Below are positions 21,701 through 33,004 of a stretch of 64,000 nt of DNA, piece after piece. Source of the stretch: Pisaster brevispinus. Lineage: Eukaryota; Echinodermata; Asteroidea; Forcipulatida; Asteriidae. A program made the translations under genes and the position numbers. Numbering within the stretch: the first letter of the stretch is position 1; the number at the start of each line of letters is the position of its first letter. The notes under the pieces were generated by a model. It was not told where the DNA came from, did no database searches, and saw nothing but the letters and a program-made list of their open reading frames with translations. The stretch covers positions 496,001 to 560,000 of the forward strand of contig JAMKCF010000050.1 in assembly GCA_023634235.1 (NCBI GenBank), in the 5' to 3' direction.

Positions 21701-22590
21701 TAATTGGCGCTCTAAGTTAGTCTAAAGCATTTTATTTGTCAATATGTGCTTAACATAAAAACCCTGTCACTCTTGTTAATTATGCAAGCAGTGAGCTGCA
21801 AATCCAGCAGCAAAATTGACTTTGTTAAATCACAGATGATTAGAGATTAGACATGAATCCTGGTGGGTGATAGAGCAAGGATAACTCAGTTCACTTTGTC
21901 GTGATTACCAAGCTTGATTTAAGGCTACTAAACCCCCACAAATCATAATTGAAATGACCAGAAATGTACAAAATACTTCTAGAAAAGTAGGTCTTGTCTT
22001 ATTATTATTTCTTTTAATGCAAAATGGGCCAAGAACTTACTTCAGTCAAAGCAAATTCCTACACACTTCATGTAATTGTGCAACAAAGAACACTTTCTGC
22101 ATTGATGAGTGTGCTAAACTGTCATAAAGAAAATAATGGCCTGGGCCTAATTTCATAATGTTGGTAAGCACAAAAATCTGCTTAGCATGGAAATATCATT
22201 CTCAGCAGAATTGGGTCACAATTTAGAAGGTTATATGAATTCACATCACTGCATTCTATGCTAACGTAAGAATTGTTGAAGAATGTCAATTCTGGTCATG
22301 ACCTTTACTTTAACCTTTTTGGTTGAGTGGAAGGCGGTCAAATCTTGTGGCCATTTGCGGCTGCTGTGGGCATTTTGTACAAGCCGCTCTCGGCTGCTAT
22401 GGACCTTAATATAAGGGCCAATATATTATTTTTTTGCTAAGCAATAATCCAAGCTAACGAGCTTTATGAAGTAAGTAAGCATGACATGATAATGAGATTG
22501 CTTTATCAGGTGCTGAGTTAATTTCAAGAGGGGGAAGGGATGCTATCCCAGAGAAGAAGGCACTGCTATTACTTATTAGTAAAATGGAAT
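18720..22590. other. Long noncoding stretch with low-copy repeats
   Basis: No supported gene. Local duplications are visible: GGAAAATCCCTGAGCAATTA (about 20,018) resembles GGAAAATCTCTGAGTGAACA (about 20,103). A ~126-bp unit repeats at 21,153 and 21,279 (CAAACAGGTACAGCC / CAAACAGTTACAGCC, then GAAACTTTCACAACT). A ~190-bp unit repeats at about 21,645 and 21,835 (GATGATCAGAGATTGTACAT / GATGATTAGAGATTAGACAT, both ending GCAAGGATAAC). These may be remnants of a satellite or of a long terminal region. Confidence 0.5.
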
Positions 22591-22598
22591 ATCTTCCT

Positions 22599-22868
22599 CT
22601 ATTCACAGGAATATTTAAAAGGGGGCACCAAGGCCTTCAGCTGGGCCTTGGAGGCAAGGGGTTCTGTGGTCCCTGTGAAATTCAAGGCCTTCTTTTTTAT
22701 TAAAGATAAAGCTTGAGTTTTAATAGAGATATTTTCTTTTACTGTCAAAAATATTTTAAAAGGGACTTCAGTCATTGCTTCAGTTATTAAACTGCTAGGT
22801 ACAGTCAATTCCTCAAAAAGTATAGTTGTGTTAACTGCATAGGAAACGCAGCCATCATGTACATTCAC
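22599..22868 (-). other. Open frame of unknown status
   Basis: An 89-codon minus-strand frame (MNVHDGCVSYAVNTTILFEE...) has no recognisable motif. Its complement contains a repeat-like segment (AAGGCCTTCAGCTGGGCCTT). It may be the tail of a degenerate element or simply chance, and no splice context supports it. Confidence 0.15.
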
Positions 22869-23875
22869 AAGTACATAGAAATTGTACTTGATCTAAACCG
22901 ATCACTGATTTATTGCACGATGATGTAAGTGACTGATTTCTGCTACATTTGGAAAATGATCTCTAAGCAATAGCTGTTGTTTCTATAAAGCAGTAATTTG
23001 GTTCTATGGATAAGGAAATCTGTGCTGCAGGTTCAAATTTGTACTTCTCTTCTTTACTTTTCAAGTCAACTTTGTTCTCCTTGCTAAACTTTACTGCTTT
23101 GCTGATCCTTTTCGCTTTCCCCTTTGCCCAATTTCGGCTTGACCTTTCCTGACCACTCCATCTTCATCTTTGTGTCTTGTAAAGAATCAGCATCGAGGTA
23201 TGAAGAAGAAAGGAAGGTGCCACACAGGCATGTGATTTTTCAGGATTTTTCCTGATTTTAGGAATCCTCAAAATCTACTTGAGTCTTCAAATTTTATTGG
23301 AAGAAGGAAAGCAGTCAAGGAAAAAGGAAATAGTTCACACTGTATCCAAACCTGTAGTTTTGTATTTTCTGGTGATGCACAGAGTCTGTAACCCTCTTGT
23401 CTTGGTTCCAAGACCTTCGCATCGATCAATTCAAACAACAGAGGGCGTCACTATCCTTGGTTTGATTTCCAGCTTCCGTGAAGGTGTTTGATATCTTGCC
23501 TGAGGGTGTTTATGTGTTTTATTATTTTCCCCCCGACTTTCCGGGGAGCCAATCAACGATCGAGTTTGCATTTTTATCATGAATTATTCATAACTAACTT
23601 ACCTTAATAATGTTTGTACAGCTAGCTATGGAACGCTGTTACATGTGTGGTATGACGTGTGGTATTTATGGGTCATTCTGTGCCAACTCACCTGATGGGT
23701 TGGCAGGCTCCGTCTCAGATTTTGCTAGTATTTTTTTTAAACAATCCCCTACGGGTGCCATGAACACACACACATTTTTAGAATCCTAATCCTCAACATT
23801 TTTGAGATATGAAGTAGCTCTTTCTTGAATTTGTCCCGTACTTCTCTGGCTACACATCTGATGGGCCCCTTGGTC

Positions 23876-24420
23876 CTACATGAAGTCCCATCTGTAGCAT
23901 CTGCAACTCTCAGCACAGTTGTCGCAGCAGTTGTGTTTGTCACATGTTGCAACCTGGTGTGTCACTGGAAATGCAGCATGGATTGCCTCTCTTCGACATA
24001 AATCAGTGTTAAGGAAAACTTTAATTTCTTCCTTGATGGGCGTGCTACTTAGTGTTGGGTACTTGATCACAATGGAATAACTTTGTTCACCATCCCGACC
24101 AGTTCTACCACTCACCACTCAATTGTACATTGTCATCAATGTCAGTGGGTGCCCCAAACATGATGACATTGTGAAGGCCTTTGATGTCTACACCCAACCA
24201 CAATGCAATTGTTGCAAAGAGTACTCTGACTGATCCACCGGGATCGGCGAAGCTCTTCAAGATTTGTTCTTGCATTTCAGGATCCGTGTTTGTAGGGTAC
24301 ATGTTAAAGTAGTGATGCCTTTCTGCGGGGATATGACATTTGAACAACAAGAACAGTTCACCACACATTTTCCTGCTTTGAAGGTAGATGATTACACACT
24401 CAGTACCATCACCCTCTCAG
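23876..24420 (-). pseudogene. RecQ-like DNA helicase C-terminal fragment
   Basis: The minus strand reads VIIYLQSRKMCGELFLLF, then HYFNMYPTNTDPEMQEQILK, VRVLFATIALWLGVDIKG, a NVQLSG block and SGRTGRDGEQSYSIVI, then a zinc-binding-like CDKHNCCDNCAESCRC. These are helicase motifs IV to VI (arginine fingers in the GRTGRDG block) and the RecQ zinc region, the part of superfamily-2 helicases that unwinds DNA 3' to 5'. The frame breaks exactly at motif VI because the heptamer GAGTGGT is present twice in tandem (about 24,103-24,117); one copy would be in frame. In motif V, GMGVD is changed to WLGVD. The N-terminal DEAH half is absent. RecQ-like ORFs of this kind are frequent in invertebrate repeats. 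Confidence 0.75.
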
Positions 24421-24900
24421 TAATTTTGGATCGCAGTCGTAACCAATAACTTTTTCGATCAATGGCCAGTGATTAATCTATGGCAAGTTCAACTGAAACA
24501 GTTATTGGTTAAGACCGCAAAAACGCACCCCAGTTCTGCGTTTTGTGTTAAATAATCGAGATCGACACTTCTATTTGAAAACCACAATATGAATTTTAAT
24601 ACCTGATGTTAAAGATTGAAAGGAATCTCGCTTTTTCATCTTTACTCATTATTCATAAGAAACATTTGTCAACTGTATCAGTAATTAAAAAATATTTTTC
24701 ATTTCAATCTTTAGTGATCACACAAACAAATTCACTTTCACTTCAAAGTTTACCTGCCTCTCTTTGTTGAGGGAAAAAAATACATAGTTGACATTTTTCT
24801 CTAATGGTTTGCCTTTGTTTCATGCTACCAAAATCAAGTTTTTGCAATAAGACAAGTAAAATTGTAAACCCCAGGCCAGGTGAAGGGGCTGGAGGGTTCT

Positions 24901-26000
24901 GGAATAAAGGGATGAAGAACAGAGTTCTGGTGAATCAAATGTTTTATTACTCTACACACCAACAGTCATCCACAATGTGGCAATCATAACTAACTCTAAT
25001 AACTTTAAAGAACCCTTACATAATCTATCAACAATATATACTAAAATCTATTGTTTATCAACAAGACATTTTGGGAAAACCCCCTTAGGTCAAAACAACT
25101 TCACTGCATTTGTTACTTAAAACAATTACTGACACCAACTAATGCCACATAAACAGTCTTAGTTTAGCTAATGTCTGGTAGAAACTAACATAAAGAAATA
25201 CATAAGGTTGTTAGATAAAGAAAAACAAAGTATTTGATGGATAAAGGAACACATAAGAAAACCATTTGTCCTTGGCTAATTTGTTCTTTTAAACAATACC
25301 AACTTGGGGAAAACTCAACTTGTGGTTACTAACCTGGCTCTTATAAAGTAAAACAAAGAAAGGTGTTCAGGCAGAGTGGCTATCCAAAGCTACTTAATCT
25401 CTTTGGCCTACACTGACCATAGCCCTAGGGTTGGAGTTAATTACTGTACCACCTGTTGTGGTGCCACTCAGACTTTAGCACAGTCCAGCCTGGAACTTAC
25501 GCAATGTGTGTGGACTCTTGTGTGTTACACAGCTATATACAGTTGTCCCAAAACTGCAAACTAAACTGACTTTTCCAACGCTAAATACACTAAGTTGGAA
25601 AAGTACTTTGACAATAATCTTACAATAATTAAATGCTTTAAGCCATGAACTTCTAAGTACTCAAATAACTAAGCCAAAGTATCTTTGGAAGTAAAAGGAA
25701 AATTGAGGATGAACTGATGTCTTCTCTAGCTATATCAAGACTTTACAACACACATTTTAATGACAGAAGTTTGATCAGAAGCCTCACCAAAGTTTAAGTC
25801 TAAAAGTGTACTTTTACTGTACAATGGACATCCAAGAATGGCACTGGAGAGGTCTTTGTCCTAAACAAATTGCATCTTTGGTAACTAAAAAATGATGAAA
25901 ATCAACATACCAGGAATAAAGGGATGAAGAACAGAGTTCTGGTGAATCAAATGTTTTATTACTCTACACACCAAAGACCAACAGTCATCCACAATGTGGC
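24901..26000. repeat. ~80-bp direct repeats 1,012 bp apart
   Basis: GGAATAAAGGGATGAAGAAC, continuing identically through ACTCTACACACC, occurs at 24,901-24,960 and again at 25,913-25,972. After a 7-base insertion in the second copy (AAAGACC), both continue AACAGTCATCCACAATGTGGC. The intervening 0.9 kb is noncoding. This could be a small LTR-type or terminal-repeat element without genes, or a tandem satellite dimer. Confidence 0.7.
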
Positions 26001-26248
26001 TGGCTGGGTGAGAGAGCATCTACAGTACCCAGTCTGGCTGATCTGCTGGGTGTCTAGTTTGGCTGTTGAAGAATGGGGGTGAAGGTGGGCTGCTGTTCAA
26101 AATTTAGGGGGTGGAACAAAACTACTTATCTATCCAGGGGCCGGTCCCTACAAAATGACCACAGGCTTTTTTCAAAGTATAACGGTAGCTTTCATTCGGT
26201 TTTCAAAAATGTTTTGGTGGTTTGGTTTTACATAAAGTCAAATGTATT

Positions 26249-26266
26249 ATAACCAGTTAGGCTGGG
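26249..26266. repeat. 16-bp repeat, right-hand copy flanking gag-pro
   Basis: TATAACCAGTTAGGCT here matches 28,078-28,093 exactly, on the other side of the gag-pro block. It is too long for a normal LTR target duplication. It may mark the U5 ends of a collapsed element or a microhomology deletion. Confidence 0.6.
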
Positions 26267-26305
26267 TGATCGTATGTGACTCATTTCCATCTACCTCAAA
26301 ACTTT

Positions 26306-28015
26306 CTATGTATGTGTCAGGCAAGAGTGGTTCCCAAACACTACTTGATTACGTTTGATCTCTATGTTACTGTCAGTAGGGTTCATTATTTGATACACTG
26401 TATGGCCGTGGTGTGCTTGAACAATACATTTGGCTCCAATTAACGTCTTATCTGAATACAGAGAAGGGACAGGTTCGATAATACCGTGCTTTGTGCTTGA
26501 CTCCTTACACTTAGCTCTAAATATCGTTTGGGTTCTGGCAGGTAGTGTCATGTTACACATCGCTCTAACATGCATTATTTTTGTTGCCTTACTGGTTAAG
26601 GGTGCAGAGTTTGAATCGTTAAAGAGCAAACGATTAGAGTCAAACGATATTGATACCTTATGTTCTTGTAGAAAATCAACACCCAGAATAATCTCATGAT
26701 TCATATTGTCTAAAATGTAGAAGGGGTGACTGAAATTCATGTCTCCAATCGAAATAGGCAAAGTAACCTTGCCAACAACTTTAGTTACGTGCCCCGCAAC
26801 GCCAGAAATCAGTGGCACGTCAGTAGGTCCCAAGGGGAATTTTGTGTTCGAAAAGCAGTCCGTGTATGTTCGTTTGGCGATACAAGATATGAGTGCACCG
26901 GTATCGATTAGAGACTGGCGAAATTGGGAGCCCACCTTTATTGTGACAAGATTGGTCCCACGTGAAATTGGTAAAACGTTGTTGATATGTGGGACCGTTT
27001 GGGACTCATCGCATGCTTGTTGATTTTGGTGGCCTAGTCATTGATTACCGATGTTTCCACTGGGGGAATTACTATGGTAACTAATAGGTCTACTCAAACA
27101 TACTCTGGCAAAGTGCCCTATTTTACGACAATTTCTACATTCTACTCCATTGGCCGGACATGATCGCCTATCTACACACTCACCCCATCCACACCAGTGG
27201 CACGCCTGGTCCTGCTGATGGGCTGACTGCTGGGCTGTGTACTGCTGGTACGGGCGGGGCTGCTGGGTCGCTCGGTAGGACTGCTGGGGTCGCCGCTGTT
27301 GGGAGTACTGCCGCCTTGGTGGTGGTTGCGCAGGGAACTGCGGAGACTGTTGCTGGATGTAGCTGGAGGCAGGTCCAGCTGCAGAGATGGATGCAAGTTG
27401 CCCCTGAAGCGTTAGAATTTGGTTGCTCAGTTCTTGCAACGCAGAGTTCACCTCTGCCGTCTGGGGTCCGGAACGCGTTGTTGTGGATAGGGCTAGACGT
27501 GCTTGCGTCACTGCGTCATCGACGGTGTCGGGGTGAGCCTTAATGACATGGCTCCTTATGTCCGGTAGCAGTCCTCTTATGAACACCTCCATACGTTCTG
27601 CGGGCGTTTTGCTGAGCTGACAACATCTTCTCTCAATATCAGCAACGTACGCCTCCACTGTCTCGTCTGGTCTCTGCTTACGATCAGCGAGTTCTGCTAA
27701 GCGCACCCATTTCATCCCCTCATGGGGCTGGTACTTTGCCAGAAACGCCTGCTTTAAATTTGGAAATGTATTTGTGATTTTGTCCGGCAGGTCCCTGTGC
27801 CAATAGCTTGCAGATTCGGTGAGGTACAGAGGCAGATTGCTTGCCTGTTGTTCCGGGGTCCATTTCTTTTGCTTAGAGTACCTCTCGTACCTGTCTAGCC
27901 ACAGCTCAGGGTCTCCGGCATCGTATCCCGAAAACTTTGGCACGATAGATTCAAACTGATTCGTTGTTGACATTGTAGCTTGAGCTTGAGCAAGACTGCG
28001 GGATCGTGTTATCAT
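26306..28015 (-). pseudogene. gag-pro: Retrotransposon gag-protease with in-frame TGA at the junction
   Basis: ATG at 28,015 opens a 325-codon gag. The capsid-like part includes YERYSKQKKWTPEQQASNLP, WHRDLPDKI and ETVEAYVADIERRCCQL; a Gln/Pro-rich linker follows, then zinc knuckles, the second being CRNCRKIGHFARVC (CX2CX4HX4C). It ends at TGA (27,038-27,040). The same frame then remains open into an aspartic protease with the catalytic SLIDTGALIS motif and the flap-distal IILGVDFLQEH signature, ending at 26,306. The stop lies in the context CAA TGA CTA G. Reverse transcriptase and integrase are missing, so the element is truncated after protease. Proline and glutamine richness and the DTGA/ILGxDFL pair point to a Ty3/gypsy-type element. 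Confidence 0.8.
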
Positions 28016-28049
28016 TCAGGATCTGAGTCGGCGAATAATAGTTCTTGAA

Positions 28050-28260
28050 CTTAAGAGATGCCCGGATTCTCCACCAAATATAACCAGTTAGGCTATATGC
28101 TCTCAGACTATAAGAAGATACACGTTGACACAGGATTGAAGATTGAAGATACTTTTAATGCACGACTGATGGTGGAGGCTCTCACTGTCCTCAACTTGAA
28201 ATTACAAGGGTTTATAAAGGAAACAGCAAGATGCTTTCTTACACAAATTGTAACCATATA
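28050..28260 (-). mobile_element. Probable 5' LTR end and primer-binding site of the gag-pro element
   Basis: On the minus strand, AACTGGTTATAT is followed by TTGGTGGAGAATCCGGGCAT, a TGG-starting sequence placed 40-60 bp upstream of the gag ATG, where a primer-binding site belongs. The sequence above it (28,093-28,260) has no gene and would be R/U5. The outer LTR boundary was not located. Confidence 0.4.
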
Positions 28261-28264
28261 AGGG

Positions 28265-28640
28265 ATTGTTTCCTACTTCATTAAAGGGACATTTGAATAA
28301 TTATACATACAGGAATATGTTTGGCTGGATTAAGAAGGGGGGCCGTATTAAACAAATGAGAGTGTGGGCCATTGCCCCATATTTGGACTTGTCTGTGCAC
28401 TGACCACTACTTCTGTCATTGCTTAGGAATGTGCAAGGTGGCAGAGTTGGCCCTTCCAGACTGGCCTCACACTCACTCCATTGTAATGACTCAGAACAAA
28501 GAACTGCTTATAAGGTGTATATGATATAGAAACACTGCCATCAGAATATTAATATTTTACATTAGTTTATAAAATGGCACCGGTGATAGTATCAATCAAA
28601 TGACAACTGAAAACTTCTTTCTCACTACTTAATTGGATCG
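28265..28640. other. Noncoding stretch
   Basis: Nothing recognisable on either strand. Confidence 0.4.
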
Positions 28641-28679
28641 GCATCTCACTCTCAGTCAACGTCATCTATTACAAGATAT

Positions 28680-30060
28680 CGTTCAAGTTCGAGACGAGCA
28701 CGTTCTACAATAGATAATGCTGGATCCTCCCTCTTTGTCTTTTTCCCTAGGATACTGCCTAGAGTACGCTTTTGCTTTGTCGGTTGCGACATGGATCGCT
28801 TTTCCGGTTCCGGTCATGATTGTTACTTTAGCAATGACCGTTTCCTTCGTTTCTTGAACATAATCTGCCTGGATGTGGTCTGCACAGTAGCGAGGATCAA
28901 GGAGAGATGAAACCGGAGCAAATTCTACGTTGCTTTGGGGTCGTACATTGCCTTCATCTTTCAGCTATGGTTTCTTCGATGCCTGCCGTGAGGTTCTTAT
29001 CTTCTTGATCCTGACAAAGCACATTGTCAGAGAGGTGCCAAAGCATAGGCAAAAGGGAAGATACCGTGACGTAGTTTTACCGGATAAAATATCTGTGAAG
29101 TCGGCCACTGGTTTCAGCACCTTGTTGACTGCATCTAATATGCTAACATCGTGCCACGACGGGGCGAGGTGGGCATGAGCTCGGTCTTGGCCCAACACTT
29201 GGCGTAGGGCTGGTGCTTATTCAAGCACACGCTCTATCATCCTCTGCTTTGACCCCCATTGAGTTGAACAGTACTGTAAATGAAAAGTCAATGAAGTTAT
29301 CTTAAACCAAGATCGATCAGGTCATGGCTACATAATCAAATGAATAAAACAAATTAAACTCTTCATGTGCCACAAATTTGATTGCAGACGAATCAACAGC
29401 AATGTTCATTTTGCGAATTTACTTAAAAGTGTGAAAAGATAGAATCATGCATTTGGACTTAATTGGGACTAAGTTGCATGATCTATTAAAAAAAATGCTT
29501 CTGTCATACATTTACGTTATTAAAAAAAGTTTAAAATGCTGTTAAAAAGGAAACACTTACCCTGATGAGTGAATGTGTTGGCAAGTTCATGTTGGCCTGA
29601 GCTTTCGACAAGTCTCTTTTCTTTAGCCAGCTATGGGAGAAGCATCCGACAATGGAGCGGCATAGCCCAAGTGCACGGCTCATTTTTTGGGTGTGGTCGG
29701 TTATGCCCTTATTAAGCCCTAAGTGGAGTCTAACGGCAGCCACAATGTTTGCCCCATTGCAGGATAGTTTGGTTGTGGGGATGTCCCATTCTTGAAGGGC
29801 CGACTGTAGAGCTTTGGCAAGATTGTCGGTCATGTGATTGTCCGGCAAGAATGAACTCCTCCAAACATCTCGACTGAAGCTTCCAGTCTAATGAAATGAA
29901 ATGAACTGTCAGACTCATATACGGCTCCAGAGTTGTGCTCGACCACATGGCAATAGTTGCAGAAAAAAATTCTGCCTCTCCCATCTCTATATTTGATGCT
30001 TGTTTGTCTCGCTTCCCTTAGCCTTCTGTCAGGAATCTGTTTAAAATATTGTTTTGACTC
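28680..30060 (-). pseudogene. hAT-superfamily (ZBED-type) transposase pseudogene
   Basis: The minus strand encodes, in order: SATIAMWSSTTLEPYMSLTV (the first catalytic-Asp region; the expected DMWSS reads AMWSS), FISLDWKLQSRCLE, HMTDNLAKALQSALQEWDIP, NGANIVAAVRL, LGLCRSIVGCFSHSW (with the CxxH-type segment disrupted), QANMNLPTHSLI, then after an intron QWGSKQRMIERVLE, DAVNKVLKPVADFTDILSGK and LLDPRY. These are hallmarks of hAT transposases of the ZBED1/DREF-like group. A donor (CATCAG|GGTAAGTG, exon end about 29,561) and acceptor (TTTACAG, exon start 29,273) bound the intron. Stops (TAA after RVLE) and frame changes kill it. The BED finger and the C-terminal dimerisation region were not found. 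Confidence 0.8.
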
Positions 30061-30099
30061 TAATATGATTATCTTATCTTAATGAATTTTGACATTGCA

Positions 30100-30780
30100 A
30101 TGAATGATGGAGTCATATAAACTTAATCCTATACCAAACTGGATGAGAATGGGACACAATCAATGTATTCTTTGACTTGAAACTGTTGGTTTGTCTTCTG
30201 AGCAACCGCAATTCTGTGAAATGATATAGAATTTTTTGTTAAAAACCAAAAGAACAATTCAATGTTCTTCCAACATGATGAGTATTTCCTTATTAGTTCC
30301 AGCACGTTTTAAATTGAACCTGTAAAAGCCAAAAAATATGTAAGCCTTTACTTGTTTTAAACGTTTTTGTGTTAAAAACCACTACAGGAAATGTTAAAAT
30401 TATTACAATATAAAAAATGTTGTAATTACGGATGGTTACGTTTTATGAACACTTATACCCATAAGGGACATGTGTTTAAATCATCCAGAACTACTCTTTT
30501 ATTGTAACCAATTTAATAATCTTTCGATAAAGATTTAGATTTTATTTTTTTATTTTTTCATACTCTGGTTATGTGATAGGGGTTAGTTAGGGTGATGTGT
30601 GGGGCGTCCTATATTCTTTACCATATATACAATCGTATCAAAATTAATCTTCTGAGAATTCCTACAGTTAAGCGTGAATCCTCTCACTTTACAATGTCTT
30701 TCTCGTGTCTAAATTGTACGCATAATTTTTGGGGCCCCCAGAAACGAAAGCCGTGATGTAATTGCCATTGTTCGACTACT
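30100..30780. other. AT-rich noncoding stretch
   Basis: No feature recognised between the hAT and polymerase pseudogenes. Confidence 0.4.
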
Positions 30781-32933
30781 TCGGTTCTAGACATTTTTAT
30801 TCTTTGACCAAACTTACCCTAGAAACTATTCAACATGAGCTTTGCAAGGGCTCTCAGCCCTGGATTTTTGACAAGTTTTTTACGGTCTAACAAAATGCAT
30901 TCTTTAGTTTCATAATCAACGATGTATTTTTGATTGTCTGCCTCGGTCTCGACCATTGCGGAATACCAGAGCTCTCCTCCTTTATTTGTAGAAACGTGTT
31001 GATATACTCCGAGAAGAGACCGCCGGATTTAGTGACCAGATCGTACACTTCACTTTTTTCAAAATGCTACATGCAGTAAATTCTCTGTACTACAAAGCCC
31101 AACTCAACTGCTTTTTGCAGCTTAAGAGACATGTACGTACCGCTCAAACTTCTCTCTTCATCACTATGATGACATGGTGTTTTTTGCTCATTTTCTACAC
31201 AGGTCCTACATAGGGGAAACATTAGTTTGCCAACTGCCCTGTAAGGGAGAAGGGGGTGGTACAGATTGGATGGGGGGATTATGGTGCACTTAATTAATCC
31301 AAAATACAATGAAATATCTTTAAAATTATCTACAATGATCTGGGGGTAACCTACCGGATATATACAGTATTTTCCACATCTCCACATAAGCAAACTCAGT
31401 CTGAGTCTGTACAAAGTTTTTTTTTCTTGCGTTCTAGTATATAGCTTGTGCATCGGCACGCCTAACGTAGGATGGATAGTTTCTTCATTATAACACTTGG
31501 GACATACGTGCCAGCAACACCCGTTATATTCATACACGGTTTTGCCATTGTCCCAGAACCTGTCCAATTTATATTGGCCTATACAAAGTTCTCCTCCATT
31601 TTATACTGCGGTACATCAATACACAAAACTTTTGCACCGCTATATATAACTGAGGGGATACACGCATTTCCAAACAGAAATTCCAGAAGGAAATACAAAC
31701 CATACCCCTGGGCGATTGCGATAGAGTTGTTAGTTTCGGGAGACTGAAACAACCATTCGCAGAAGCTTCTCTGCATTTTGTCCCCCTTAAAAGTTTTAGT
31801 GGATGTGCAACTGTTACATTTATATTCAACCGGCTGAACTGCCTACCCTTCACACACCATTTCGGCTACGCATAAATTAGGTACATGAGTGCCGTCCTGA
31901 ATGCATTCAAAATAAAAGTAATATGTACTTGAGTGGTGTTTTAGATTTCGCTGTATTTGAATTTAAGGCTTCGACTCTGTCATCACTGTCATCTACTGTC
32001 GCATGTAAATATATGTTGTGAAATTAGTGAGACATGCGACGTCTCAATATTTGATTTTTTGTTTGTTTCTTTTTCTCAATGACTCTTATGTAACATTTGT
32101 GATTAAATTGTACCATTTCTTTAAAAGTGTTGCAATATTTGGTGATACAGGAATGTTTTTCGCACTTGGCAGAGAGGGGGACACTCACATAAGCATTACA
32201 CGTTTTACATCTATAATATAATTTGCACGCAGTTTTACCCCCGATTCATCTATTCTTGTGGTTTGTATAACATATGGGGTCCTTAAAATTACGGTTACAA
32301 TCTGCGATTGAGGAAGCCTGACATTGATCTTATCACGTCGTAATGCCCTCTTGCAAGATGAAGGTATATTGTCCCGGGTTTCTGATCCGGACCTTTAAAA
32401 ATGTTAGAATAGCAATACTCTCTGGAAAGAAGAACTAAGTGATAATTTGTTAACACATCCTGGAATCGCTGGAGCTCTTCTGTTCCACCCAGCATTCCTT
32501 CTATAATCCCAGCCCTTCACCATTGCACTCCACCCCTCGCTCTCCCATCCCCAGTCTATGTCGTAGATGGTGTCTGTATCATTCAACATGCTCGCCAGGT
32601 CAGAGTCTGAAACGGAGCTGTCCTCTGGCGGTCCACGGGTGACTTGACCAATCCCGCTCGTCCCTGGCTGGTCGCTGATGCTTACTCGATCCAATCCACT
32701 CGTCCCAGGCTGGTCTCCGGTGCTGACCCAAGGCCAACTTGCTCAACAATACTCGACACCAGCTGGTCTCTCAGTACACGCTCAGAGCATCTGGGGTTTT
32801 AGGATGGCCGGTGAAGGAATGTTCTGTACTATGAGAATCTGCAACATCAGGGTATGCATCGGTTTGGCCGATCAACAGCTGATACATTCGCTGAGAAAGA
32901 GCTACTCTTTGTTCCATAGATAACTCCATGAAT
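30780..32933 (-). pseudogene. Family-B (protein-primed type) DNA polymerase pseudogene
   Basis: Pieces in several minus-strand frames line up as one protein. An N-terminal leader (MELSMEQRVALSQRMYQLLI, then an acidic SVSDSDLASMLNDTDTIYD) is followed by IYLHLARGHYDVIRSMSGFL. Next comes an ExoI-like FYFECIQDGTHVPNLCV in which the catalytic Asp of DFE is Tyr, a FCEWLF block, and an ExoII-like QGYGLYFLLEFLFGNACIPS in which Asp is Gly. WHVCPKCYNEETIHPTLG, NLYHPLLPYRAVGKLMFPLC, LFSEYINTFLQIKEESSGIP and LRALAKLMLNSF follow, the last then stopping (TAG where TGG is expected) before GKFGQR, which is polymerase motif B. This is the DNA_pol_B_2 type carried by Maverick/Polinton-like elements and linear plasmids. 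Neither integrase nor capsid genes are seen next to it. Confidence 0.75.
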
Positions 32934-33004
32934 TCCATAAGTACAGTTGTACTTCACACTTTAACATGGTTAGTGAACTAAAATCTGACAACTTGAAAAA
33001 CATG

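Noticed and set aside
27160..27543. 127-codon plus-strand frame rich in Gly/Ala/Thr
   Set aside because: It is antisense to the Gln/Pro-rich gag linker and has no independent support.
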